Shown piece after piece: positions 1 through 7,350 of a DNA stretch of 64,000 nt. Each line of letters begins with the position of its first letter. Positions within the stretch are counted from its first letter, which is position 1. Source of the stretch: Pusillimonas sp044464525 (GTDB taxonomy: Bacteria > Pseudomonadota > Gammaproteobacteria > Burkholderiales > Burkholderiaceae_B); assembly GCF_044464525.1 (NCBI RefSeq), contig NZ_JBIQLE010000016.1, forward strand, positions 1 through 64,000, given 5' to 3'. Both the position numbers and the translations under genes were made by a program. The notes beneath the pieces are model-generated. The model saw only the letters and a list, made by a program, of their open reading frames with translations. It made no database searches and had not been told where the DNA came from.

Positions 1-1
1 C

Positions 2-451
2 CCCACATGCCGCAGCGAGGCCCACGGCGCCGCTGGACCATCCTGGTCTTACAACGAGTACGGTGTACCGGGCTTGCTGCTGGTCAGCCTTGTCGGCGCG
101 GCCTGGATGATACCCAAAGCGTTGGACGACGCATTGATCGATTGGCGCGTCGCCGCGTTCAAGTATGCAGGCCTGCCGGTCTGCGGCTGGATACTCAGCG
201 CTTCGCTACGCCGGGCGCCGTTGGTCGTGAAGCTGTTCTTTGTGGGCAACTTCTGCTGGATGAGTGCGATCGTCGGCCTGATCTACCTGGACCAGCCGGC
301 CCGCTTATGCAACGCGTATTTGTTGAGCGATCAGGATTGGGCGGGCCGAGGCTTGATCGCCCTGGCCGTTGCGCTTCCGCTTGGCTGGCTGATGGCAAGA
401 ATCAAACCGCTGCGGCGCGTCCTAGCGGTTTCAACGTCAGTTGAACCGTAA
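2..451 (+). CDS. Multi-pass membrane protein, 5' end outside window
   Basis: The reading frame is open from the first bases of the window to a TAA at 449-451, so the start codon lies upstream. The visible part is strongly hydrophobic, with about four predicted membrane segments (roughly the GLLLVSLVGAAWM, LVVKLFFVGNFCW, IVGLIYL and LIALAVALPLGWLMA stretches), separated by short loops. An internal ATG at 74 exists, but residues encoded before it (SWSYNEYGVPG) continue the protein convincingly, so 74 is probably not the true start. I do not recognise the family and assign no function. It runs convergently into arfB. Confidence 0.6.
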   Translation, partial: PTCRSEAHGAAGPSWSYNEYGVPGLLLVSLVGAAWMIPKALDDALIDWRVAAFKYAGLPVCGWILSASLRRAPLVVKLFFVGNFCWMSAIVGLIYLDQPARLCNAYLLSDQDWAGRGLIALAVALPLGWLMARIKPLRRVLAVSTSVEP

Positions 452-508
452 GCTATGCGTCGAAAGCTTTCAGGCGAGGGAGCTGCCCGCCGGCGATATG
501 GTTCATCT

Positions 509-916
509 TCATGGCAGCACCTTCCCCCGCAGTTTTTTCACCTCGCCCCGGGCAGACTTCCCCTCCAATCGCCGGCGCTGGGAACCCTTTGTCGGGCGGG
601 TGGGCCTGCGCGGCTTGGGTGGCTGCGAAACGCTGTCGACCAGTTCCTGCAAGCGCTGGATAGCTTGCAGTTTGTTCTTTTCCTGGCTGCGGCTGCCCTG
701 CGCTTTGATCACGACCACGCCTTCATCGGTGATACGTCGATCACGAAGAGCAAGCAGGCGCTCCTTGATTTCCAGTGGCAAGGATGAATCAGGAATGGAA
801 TAGCGCAAATGAACAGCGCTGGAGACCTTGTTCACGTTTTGGCCACCGGCGCCCTGGGCTCGAATGGCGGTGAATTCGATCTCCTCCTGTGAGATGATAA
901 ATCGAGAAGCGATCAT
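509..916 (-). CDS. arfB: Alternative ribosome-rescue factor ArfB (YaeJ), peptidyl-tRNA hydrolase
   Basis: A 135-residue class I release-factor-like protein. The catalytic GGQ motif is at residues 24-26 within AQGAGGQNVNKV, which hydrolyses peptidyl-tRNA on ribosomes stalled on non-stop mRNA. As in E. coli YaeJ (about 140 residues) there is no codon-recognition domain. The protein ends in an Arg/Lys-rich tail (PRRPTRPTKGSQRRR and following) that in the family inserts into the empty mRNA channel. The ATG overlaps the stop of the upstream membrane-protein gene in an ATGA, so the two are probably translationally coupled. Length, GGQ and the basic tail all agree with the family. Confidence 0.93.
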   Translation of the reverse strand: MIASRFIISQEEIEFTAIRAQGAGGQNVNKVSSAVHLRYSIPDSSLPLEIKERLLALRDRRITDEGVVVIKAQGSRSQEKNKLQAIQRLQELVDSVSQPPKPRRPTRPTKGSQRRRLEGKSARGEVKKLRGKVLP

Positions 917-2028
917 AGGTGATGGCCGGGGCGGCTTTTTAGCGTTCGTTCACCCCAACGAAGCATGGCGACAACACCGGCTAAAAACCAGGCAAGAGGC
1001 CCTATTAAAATGCGCAGCACAAGCAGGATAGGAAGCAAAATAAGAGTCCAACCCACAAGCTGAACCACGGCGACGGGCACGCCAAGCTTTTCTGCGGCAC
1101 TGCCCAACAGAGAGTTGATGACGCTGGGATGGCGAACAGCCATATAGACCAGCACGGCCGGAGCTCCATACTTCACTATCCGCATGCCGATCACGCTGCC
1201 GCGCCACAGGCCTGCGCCTAGCGCAGCCGAGCGTTGCGAAAACGTAAGGGTCCTGCCACCGGACGCGGCCGCGCCCATACGAAGTATCTTGAAAGCGCTG
1301 ACGCCGATGACAACGTCAAGCGCCGCCCCGCCTACGTCGCCGACGCCAATAGACTCCTCGAGTCGCAACTTGGTCTCTAGCCCGCGTATGCCTCCTGCAA
1401 AGAAGCGGTTAATGCCTTCGAGAACACGTTCCGTCTGCACCCACGCAACTTGGCCATTGGGCGCCATGACAAATTGTCCAAGAAAGTCGTATCCCTCTTC
1501 TTGAATGAAATGGATGGCGTAGCGGCCGCGGTCTTCGGGCGACAAAGGCGCTGCGCCTTGGTTGCCGGAGGATTCATTGCCATGCCACATGTCGCGGACA
1601 GCGAGAAACGCCGATCGGGCCGTGTCGCTAAGCTTTTGCATCAGCTCCAGGGTAAAAACTTCGTTTACCTGGAAATAATGAATGGGCAGCACAACGTCCT
1701 CGCCATAATTGCGCAGCCCTTCTTGAAAGGTCTCATCATCGCCATACAAAAGAAAAATGGGCCGGGCGATCTCGGGATAGCGCAGCAACGCCAGGCGAGC
1801 TTTGGCCAATAAGATCGGGTCGTCCACATACGCCAGGAAAAGCGCCTGCAGCGCGGCCGGCTCTGTAGAAAGAGCGGGGGCGTACTCGGGCATGGCTTGC
1901 TCAACCTGCAAGCTCACAAGCTGGTCTTCCAGGGCAACAGGCCGGTACAGGCTGGTAATAAGCAACGCGCCAAGAAAGGCCAAAAAGGCGGCCCAAAGTA
2001 GCCGCCTCACGCGCTGCCGCCCTGCCAC
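913..2028 (-). CDS. Membrane protein of unknown function upstream of arfB
   Basis: A 371-residue protein starting with GTG. An N-terminal hydrophobic segment (about residues 9-27) is followed by a long soluble region of roughly 200 residues containing acidic helices. The C-terminal third has a Gly/Ala-rich stretch and two or three hydrophobic segments (PAVLVYMAV, LVGWTLILLPILLVLRILIGPLAWFLAGVVAML), ending in a basic tail. It looks like an inner-membrane protein with a large periplasmic or cytosolic middle domain. I do not recognise the family. It is the first gene of a two-gene unit with arfB. The strong ribosome-binding site is not obvious, so a later start is possible. Confidence 0.7.
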   Translation of the reverse strand: MAGRQRVRRLLWAAFLAFLGALLITSLYRPVALEDQLVSLQVEQAMPEYAPALSTEPAALQALFLAYVDDPILLAKARLALLRYPEIARPIFLLYGDDETFQEGLRNYGEDVVLPIHYFQVNEVFTLELMQKLSDTARSAFLAVRDMWHGNESSGNQGAAPLSPEDRGRYAIHFIQEEGYDFLGQFVMAPNGQVAWVQTERVLEGINRFFAGGIRGLETKLRLEESIGVGDVGGAALDVVIGVSAFKILRMGAAASGGRTLTFSQRSAALGAGLWRGSVIGMRIVKYGAPAVLVYMAVRHPSVINSLLGSAAEKLGVPVAVVQLVGWTLILLPILLVLRILIGPLAWFLAGVVAMLRWGERTLKSRPGHHL

Positions 2029-2329
2029 ACTTCGGTTGTTGGCTTATGACCAGCAGAGTCTGCAGTGAGTTTCATGGCTAACGTGGTTCACCGAAAAAGA
2101 ATAGACCTGCCACGGAGCGCGGGCAGGCGAGGATGCGGCGCGTGTGAAATTATATCCAGCACGCCGTACCAATGTTAGCAAAGGCGTCTCGGACATCGAC
2201 ACACCCATACTTTCCTCATGGCAGACGATGGCGTCCTTGAGTTGGTGGTGGCCCAGGGGTCGCATCTACACAGCTTTGATCGTACCGTACGACTTGGAGC
2301 TTCGCCCCGAAAAGCGCTATTGTTTGGCC
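2029..2329. other. Divergent intergenic region, no gene seen
   Basis: About 300 bases separate the leftward membrane-protein/arfB unit from the rightward cysteine hydrolase. Open frames cross it on both strands but lack family signal and ribosome-binding sites. I see no clear hairpin or promoter pair and annotate nothing inside it. Confidence 0.4.
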
Positions 2330-2830
2330 ATGAATCAGGCACTACTTATCGTCGACGTCCAAAACGCCTTCAACCCGCCGCCGTGGCTCGTTTCGGGATT
2401 GAAGCGGATGACCCCGCACTTAATGTCGGTGGCAACTGTTGAACGCCACGACGAGAACAAGACTCCCTTCCACAGACAGCTCGGCTGGGCGCCGCCAGCC
2501 GACGACGAGTGCCTGCTTGAGGTTGACCACGTTTTCGTCAAGTTTGGCTATGCACCTTCTGCGGAAACGATACGCTTTCTGAAAGCCCGGAAACTTGACC
2601 GCGTGCTGGTGGCGGGAATTCAAACAGAGACCTGCTGCCTGGCGGCCGGCTTCGCACTGTTCGATGCCGGACTGAGCCCTACGCTGCTTACCGATCTAAC
2701 CGTTGGCTCTTCGCTTGATCGGTCCGGGCAACTTGGCATCAAATTATGGCAGCACCATTTTAGGAACGTGACCACGTCACAAGAAATCATGGAAGAAATC
2801 GGCCGTCAAACCGCAGCCGGCAAACCTTAA
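2330..2830 (+). CDS. Isochorismatase-family cysteine hydrolase
   Basis: A 166-residue protein with the isochorismatase-like fold signature. A nucleophile-activating Asp9 lies in LIVDVQNAF, Lys71 in VFVKFGY, and a catalytic Cys102 in the GIQTETCC motif. Such enzymes hydrolyse amides, ureas or vinyl ethers. The open frame extends upstream, but the first codon that begins the fold cleanly is ATG 2330, giving MNQALLIVDVQ. It is slightly shorter than typical members (180-210 residues). The maleamate amidohydrolase of nicotinate catabolism (NicF) belongs to this superfamily, but the gene is not in the region A operon and I cannot name its substrate. Confidence 0.85.
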   Translation: MNQALLIVDVQNAFNPPPWLVSGLKRMTPHLMSVATVERHDENKTPFHRQLGWAPPADDECLLEVDHVFVKFGYAPSAETIRFLKARKLDRVLVAGIQTETCCLAAGFALFDAGLSPTLLTDLTVGSSLDRSGQLGIKLWQHHFRNVTTSQEIMEEIGRQTAAGKP

Positions 2831-2910
2831 AAAATAGCGGTGGTAACATCAATTTGAACGGCGGGAAGCCTCGCCGTGCAGCCAGAAACTCTACAGCCGG
2901 AGCGCCAGCA

Positions 2911-3960
2911 TTGAAATATCGCAAACTTGGTCACACCGATCTTGAAGTCAGCCTGATCGGCCTGGGCACCATGACCTGGGGCGAACAAAACAGTGAATCC
3001 GAGGCCCACGAGCAGCTCGACTACGCCTTGTCGCGAGGGGTGAACCTTGTGGATGCCGCCGAGATGTACCCCGTCCCGCCCAAGCCCGAAACACAAGGCC
3101 GTACGGAAGCGTATATCGGCACGTGGCTGGCCAAGACCGGGCGACGCAAAGAGATCGTGCTCACCAGCAAGGTGTCAGGCCCCGCCACCGACCCGAAGCG
3201 GCCCGGTCATATTCGTAGCGGCCAGACACACCTCGATCGCAAGAACATGACAGAAGCGCTCGACGCCAGCTTGAAGCGCTTGCGAACCGATTACCTCGAC
3301 CTTTACCAGCTTCACTGGCCGGATCGCACCACGACAACGTTCGGCCGCCCCTGCTATCCATGGAAAGACGACGAATACACAGTACCTATCGAAGAAACCC
3401 TTGGGGTATTGCAAGACTTCATCAAGGCCGGGAAGGTGCGGCATATAGGGGTATCCAACGAAACGCCTTGGGGCGTGGCGCAATACCTGAAGCTCGCGGA
3501 AACAAACGGCCTTCCACGCATTGCCTCTATTCAGAACCCGTATAGCTTGCTCAACCGCAGCTTCGAGAATGGCCTGTCCGAGTTCAGCCACCTGGAAGGC
3601 CTGGGCTTGCTGGCCTACTCGCCATTGGCCATGGGTGTACTTGCAGGCAAATACCTGAACGGAGCCCGGCCCGAGGGCGCCCGCATGACGCTCTTCACGC
3701 GCTTTGATCGTTACATGAAGCCCCAAGCCGAACTGGCCACGGCCGAGTACGTACAATTGGCACGCGACCTAGGCCTGTCGCCGGCCACCATGGCATTGGC
3801 GTTTGTGAGCCAGCAGCCGTTTGTCATCAGCAACCTCATGGGCGCAACCCGTCTGGACCAGTTGAAGGAAAATATTGACAGCGTTGAAGTTCGGCTATCG
3901 GATGAGGCCATGGACGCCATCCAGGCCATTCACCAGCGCTATCCGAACCCAGCGCCCTGA
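2911..3960 (+). CDS. tas: Aldo/keto reductase, Tas-like
   Basis: A 349-residue NADP(H)-dependent (beta/alpha)8 reductase. It matches E. coli Tas along its length: LGLGTMTWGEQNSE near the N-terminus, the active-site Asp/Tyr in DAAEMYPVPP, the Lys in LTSKVSG, and the His in YQLHWPDR. It also has GVSNETPWGV and a C-terminal FVSQQPFVISNLMGAT cofactor-binding stretch. I chose TTG 2911, which is preceded by GGAG at 2899-2902 and yields the Tas-like start (M)KYRKLGHTDLEV. An upstream in-frame TTG at 2854 would add 19 residues without similarity. In E. coli the gene suppresses tyrosine auxotrophy; the physiological substrate is unknown. Confidence 0.88.
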   Translation: MKYRKLGHTDLEVSLIGLGTMTWGEQNSESEAHEQLDYALSRGVNLVDAAEMYPVPPKPETQGRTEAYIGTWLAKTGRRKEIVLTSKVSGPATDPKRPGHIRSGQTHLDRKNMTEALDASLKRLRTDYLDLYQLHWPDRTTTTFGRPCYPWKDDEYTVPIEETLGVLQDFIKAGKVRHIGVSNETPWGVAQYLKLAETNGLPRIASIQNPYSLLNRSFENGLSEFSHLEGLGLLAYSPLAMGVLAGKYLNGARPEGARMTLFTRFDRYMKPQAELATAEYVQLARDLGLSPATMALAFVSQQPFVISNLMGATRLDQLKENIDSVEVRLSDEAMDAIQAIHQRYPNPAP

Positions 3961-3991
3961 GCCTAGTTCGGTGGGCGCGCGGCGCGCTTAC

Positions 3992-5149
3992 TTATACTGA
4001 AGCGCCGACGAAGTCGACCATAAATTCGGCACACGCCTCAATGTCCGGCTCAAAGCCCAGGCCGGCGTTGTCGGTGAGACTTATATATCCGTCTCGCACA
4101 ACAAAATCCGGCGGGAGCAACCTTTCCCGCAACGGATTAGGATTCGCATCGATCTCTACATAGCCAGGGCCACCTACAGCAGCCTTAAGATGCATCGCAG
4201 CCATCAAACCGACACCTCCGCCCAGCCAATGGGGGCATACCCATCTTCCATGGACGTTTGCATTTCGGGCGACAGCTACGCAACCGGTGAAACCGCCCCA
4301 CTTACCCACATCTGGCTGAATAATCGACAAAGCACCGCGCTTGATAAATCTATCGAACTGGCTGATCCCGGAAAAATTTTCGCCCGCAGCCAACGCGATG
4401 GGCTGAGCATCAGCCAAAGTAGCCCATGAATCCTCAGGTGAGTCGGCGCGTATAGGCTCCTCCAGCCATAGGAGGCCGAAACGCTCAAAGCGCCGACCTG
4501 AGTCGACAGCCTGATCCAATGACCAAGCTTGATTGGCATCCGCCATGAGAGCTGCATCTTCACCCAGCGTTGCGCGCAGGGCGCGCAAGTTGTGTTCATC
4601 CACCGACTGGCCGAAACCCACTTTAAGTTTGAACGCACGATGGCCTTCAGCCCATTTTTCTGCGGCAAGGCGTTCGGGGTACTGTGGGTTCAGCCCTGAG
4701 GCATAAACAGCAATTCTGGGTAACTCTTCGCCGGCACTTCCGTCAATGAAACGCCAAAGCGGCAGCCCTGCACGACGGGCAGCCATATCCCAAATCGCCA
4801 TATCGACACCCGCGGCGATCTGGTGCAAAGTGCCTGGCTCGCCGCTTTGCAGCGCAAGAATTTCAAATCGTGAACTCAATGCGTCATAGCATTGACGAGG
4901 ATCTCGCCATGCTTGGGAGATGACTATTGGTTTGACGTACTCGAGTATCATACGAGCACGATGCTCGGCGCCCACACTGGGAAAGTTACACCACACCTCG
5001 CCCCAGCCGTGGCAGCCAGACTTGTCTCTTACTCGCACCAGAAGTGCTGGACGAGTGTGCATGACGCCAAAGGAAGTTTGCACCGGCGGCACAGCCGGTG
5101 CGCGGAGGACAAATATTTCAACATCTGCAATTGCAATTTCTGACGTCAT
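3992..5149 (-). CDS. Mandelate racemase/muconate lactonizing enzyme family protein
   Basis: A 385-residue enolase-superfamily enzyme that abstracts a proton alpha to a carboxylate using Mg2+. The complete catalytic set is visible: KxK at Lys174/Lys176 (FKLKVGF), metal ligands Asp204 (DANQAW), Glu230 (LEEP) and Glu257 (AGEN), and the Asp280/His307 dyad (QPDVGKWGG, CPHWLGGG). This places it in the mandelate-racemase subgroup (racemases and sugar-acid dehydratases) rather than true lactonizing enzymes. ATG 5149 was preferred because it overlaps the stop of the upstream gene as ATGA; a longer frame starts at 5212. It is the last gene of the leftward region A operon, so it probably acts on a late ring-cleavage intermediate, but the reaction is not predictable. 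Confidence 0.9.
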   Translation of the reverse strand: MTSEIAIADVEIFVLRAPAVPPVQTSFGVMHTRPALLVRVRDKSGCHGWGEVWCNFPSVGAEHRARMILEYVKPIVISQAWRDPRQCYDALSSRFEILALQSGEPGTLHQIAAGVDMAIWDMAARRAGLPLWRFIDGSAGEELPRIAVYASGLNPQYPERLAAEKWAEGHRAFKLKVGFGQSVDEHNLRALRATLGEDAALMADANQAWSLDQAVDSGRRFERFGLLWLEEPIRADSPEDSWATLADAQPIALAAGENFSGISQFDRFIKRGALSIIQPDVGKWGGFTGCVAVARNANVHGRWVCPHWLGGGVGLMAAMHLKAAVGGPGYVEIDANPNPLRERLLPPDFVVRDGYISLTDNAGLGFEPDIEACAEFMVDFVGASV

Positions 5150-5472
5150 TTGCCTTCCTTCGAAGCTGCTCCTACAGTCGTATAGGTGGCCCTGTGAAAC
5201 TCCAAGACCCATTGATCATTTGGCGGGCTCGCGGCCGGTGAAGTCTTCCAAGCAAGAAACGCCTCGGTCTCGAATACCCGTTCATTTTCAACTTCGTACA
5301 TGGTCAGATAATGATGAGGGTCGCCACACCTGACCAATCGCCGAGCGGAACGAAATCCAACTATGGATAAGAGCTGGGGCAGATGTTGAGTGTCATACCA
5401 CCTGTTGAACGCCCCTTCCTCCTCAGGCAGCACGCGGAATGTTACAAGCATGACGACGGAAGAATCTGCCAT
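5146..5472 (-). CDS. Small dimeric alpha/beta-barrel (EthD/ABM-like) protein
   Basis: A 108-residue protein with the pattern of a ferredoxin-like dimeric alpha+beta barrel. A beta strand VVMLVTFRV is followed by a helix ending FNRWYDTQHLPQLLSIVGF, then strands around ARRLV and HHYLTMYEVEN, and a second helix. The WYDTQHLPQLL segment resembles EthD and antibiotic-biosynthesis-monooxygenase-type barrels. Such proteins act as cofactor-free isomerases, decarboxylases or auxiliary factors. It overlaps both neighbours (TGATG with the flavin reductase fusion, ATGA with the enolase), so it is translationally coupled inside the operon. The exact reaction is unknown. Confidence 0.75.
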   Translation of the reverse strand: MADSSVVMLVTFRVLPEEEGAFNRWYDTQHLPQLLSIVGFRSARRLVRCGDPHHYLTMYEVENERVFETEAFLAWKTSPAASPPNDQWVLEFHRATYTTVGAASKEGK

Positions 5473-6482
5473 CAGGCGACCCCGCTCTCAATATTCTGAT
5501 CATCAGGTAGGCTGTCCCATGGGTGCGGAACCCCCACTGGAGTATGTGTGATTAGTTTCTTGAGTAACGATTTCAAAGCCAATGTATCGCCAGCACCAAT
5601 GGCCAGTTCGGCCTCATTTTCCAGCTCTCTGGCCTGGCTCATAAGGGCACGGCTGCGCAAATAGCCTTCTTCCGTAAGATGAAGATGAACCTTTCCTCCC
5701 TCGATACGCGTGCAAATGAAGGCCTTTTCACGCAACGACGCAACGGTCTCCCGAGTTGCTGCCGCACCGGATAATACGTTGACCTCGTTTATTTCTTCCA
5801 ACGTACGCCCATCGTGTACGGCCAGCGCGCAAAGCAGGTAGTACTCCACGGGCGCGATGTCCTGTTGTGCCAGATAATCACGCAGCTTCGCAAAGAACTG
5901 AAAGTAAGCGCGCCATAGCAGATAGCCAATGTAATCCTCGGTATGGCCGATCGATGGATTTTTCATCACCTTCGACAAAGACAGAGCTTGTGCATTCTGG
6001 ACCGCCATGGCGTAGCGTCCCGCGTGAAATACGAGTGGCGAAGCACTAATAGCTTCGTATTGCACAACCTCTCCCACAAATATGATGTGGTCTCCCCCTT
6101 CGTACTGCAAAGCGGTTTTGCATTGCAGTCGGGCGGCGCACCCTGGAATCAATGGAAGGTCATTGATGCCGGACTCGAGTGCCAACCCTGCAAACTTGTT
6201 CTCGCCAGAACGCGCAAAACGATTCGAGAGGCCCTCTTGATCATGCGCCAGAATGTGAACCGCCCAGTAGCCATTCGATTCAAATGCGGACCTGCTGAAA
6301 GCACTCTTGGCCAGACTCCAAAGCACGAGCGGAGGGGAAAGGGACACAGAACTGAAGCTATTTGCAGTAATTCCCACGGGCTCGCCAGAAGTGTCGTTAG
6401 TAGTCACTATCGTTACGCCGGTCGCGAATGAAGCCAGTACTTGGCGTAACGCTTTGGCGTCAGTTTCATAAGGCTTGGCCAC
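5472..6482 (-). CDS. Flavin reductase fused to MarR-like winged-helix domain
   Basis: A 336-residue two-domain protein. Residues about 1-165 form a flavin reductase-like FMN-binding split barrel (FATGVTIVTT, GITANSFSSVSLSPPLVLWSL, FVGEVVQYE, PLVFHAGRY), which would supply reduced flavin to the operon's monooxygenase. Residues about 175-336 (LLCALAVHDGRTLEEINEV, TVASLREKAFICTRIEGGKVHLHLTEEG) match a MarR-type winged helix with a wing hairpin, plus a C-terminal helix. The fusion could couple reductase activity to effector sensing, as in HpaC-type reductases carrying C-terminal regulatory domains; that coupling is inferred. It overlaps the hydrolase by 17 bases upstream and the next gene by one. 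Confidence 0.87.
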   Translation of the reverse strand: MAKPYETDAKALRQVLASFATGVTIVTTNDTSGEPVGITANSFSSVSLSPPLVLWSLAKSAFSRSAFESNGYWAVHILAHDQEGLSNRFARSGENKFAGLALESGINDLPLIPGCAARLQCKTALQYEGGDHIIFVGEVVQYEAISASPLVFHAGRYAMAVQNAQALSLSKVMKNPSIGHTEDYIGYLLWRAYFQFFAKLRDYLAQQDIAPVEYYLLCALAVHDGRTLEEINEVNVLSGAAATRETVASLREKAFICTRIEGGKVHLHLTEEGYLRSRALMSQARELENEAELAIGAGDTLALKSLLKKLITHTPVGVPHPWDSLPDDQNIESGVA

Positions 6483-7347
6483 GACGTTCCTCCTCTATCG
6501 AATGGGGCTGGATACCGGTGCACGCCTGAGCATGGAGGCTGATGAATGCGTGAGTCACGTCATTGAACGCCTTTGGGAACTCCAGATTGCTAAGGTGCCC
6601 GGCAAAAGGCAGTAGCGAGTATTGAGCACCGGGAATAGCGTCAGCAATTTGTCGCAGATTGCACGGTGGGAAAAGACTGTCGTTCTCTGCAGCAACTATA
6701 TGGGTGGGTACGCAGATTTCATTCACCGGATATTCTTTCATGGGTAAAGAGACCGCTTCGAGCATTTTCAAGTAAGACTCTGCGTGCAGCGCGCTGATGC
6801 TCTCAACCAGCGCCCGGCGCGCAGGCGGACTGCAGCGAGGGCCCGCTAGGCTATCCGCTACGCCAGGCGCAATGTCAGCAGGGGTGCCACCTTCCAGTAA
6901 CGGCTTTTGACGCGTGGCGAGGAAGGCTTTTCTAACCTCCGCTTCCATGTTGGCGCTAAAGGGCACCGCTGAACAAGCGGTTAGCGAAATGACTTTACCG
7001 GACTGATGATATGCATAATCGAAAGCGATGCGTCCGCCTAACGATAAACCCACCAGATGGCAACCTTTTACCTTGAAGTGATCCAGGATGCGATCAATAT
7101 CCATCCGAGCATCCTCGAAACGAAAAGGACCTTCATAATCGTCGCTATCGCCATAACCGCGCATGTCCCATGCGATGGCGTGGAACGAACTACTAAATCG
7201 AGCAAGCTGCTCCGTCCAATTAGTGCGATTCCCACCTATTCCATGCAAAAATAACACCACTTCGCCCTGACCAGCATGCGTTATGGCAAGCCGAGGATTT
7301 CCTGGGACGAACTCGGCCTTGAGGCCCAGTGAACCTGAACTATTCAT
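6466..7347 (-). CDS. Alpha/beta hydrolase, possible ring-cleavage product hydrolase (NicD-like role)
   Basis: A 293-residue alpha/beta hydrolase. It has an oxyanion-hole HGIGGNRTNW, the DMRGYGDSD strand, the nucleophile elbow GLSLGG (catalytic Ser), an acid near AAENDSLFP and the catalytic His in FAGHLSN. In nicotinate catabolism the NicX product N-formylmaleamate is deformylated by an alpha/beta hydrolase (NicD). Position in the same operon as a NicX-like enzyme suggests an equivalent step here, but this is inference. The gene starts three bases after the stop of the flavoprotein gene. The last 17 bases overlap the flavin reductase gene. Confidence 0.85.
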   Translation of the reverse strand: MNSSGSLGLKAEFVPGNPRLAITHAGQGEVVLFLHGIGGNRTNWTEQLARFSSSFHAIAWDMRGYGDSDDYEGPFRFEDARMDIDRILDHFKVKGCHLVGLSLGGRIAFDYAYHQSGKVISLTACSAVPFSANMEAEVRKAFLATRQKPLLEGGTPADIAPGVADSLAGPRCSPPARRALVESISALHAESYLKMLEAVSLPMKEYPVNEICVPTHIVAAENDSLFPPCNLRQIADAIPGAQYSLLPFAGHLSNLEFPKAFNDVTHAFISLHAQACTGIQPHSIEEERRGQAL

Positions 7348-7350
7348 TTG

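Noticed and set aside
2330..2830. Calling the cysteine hydrolase NicF (maleamate amidohydrolase)
   Set aside because: It has the superfamily triad, but it is not in the NicX operons, is short for NicF, and the superfamily has many substrates.
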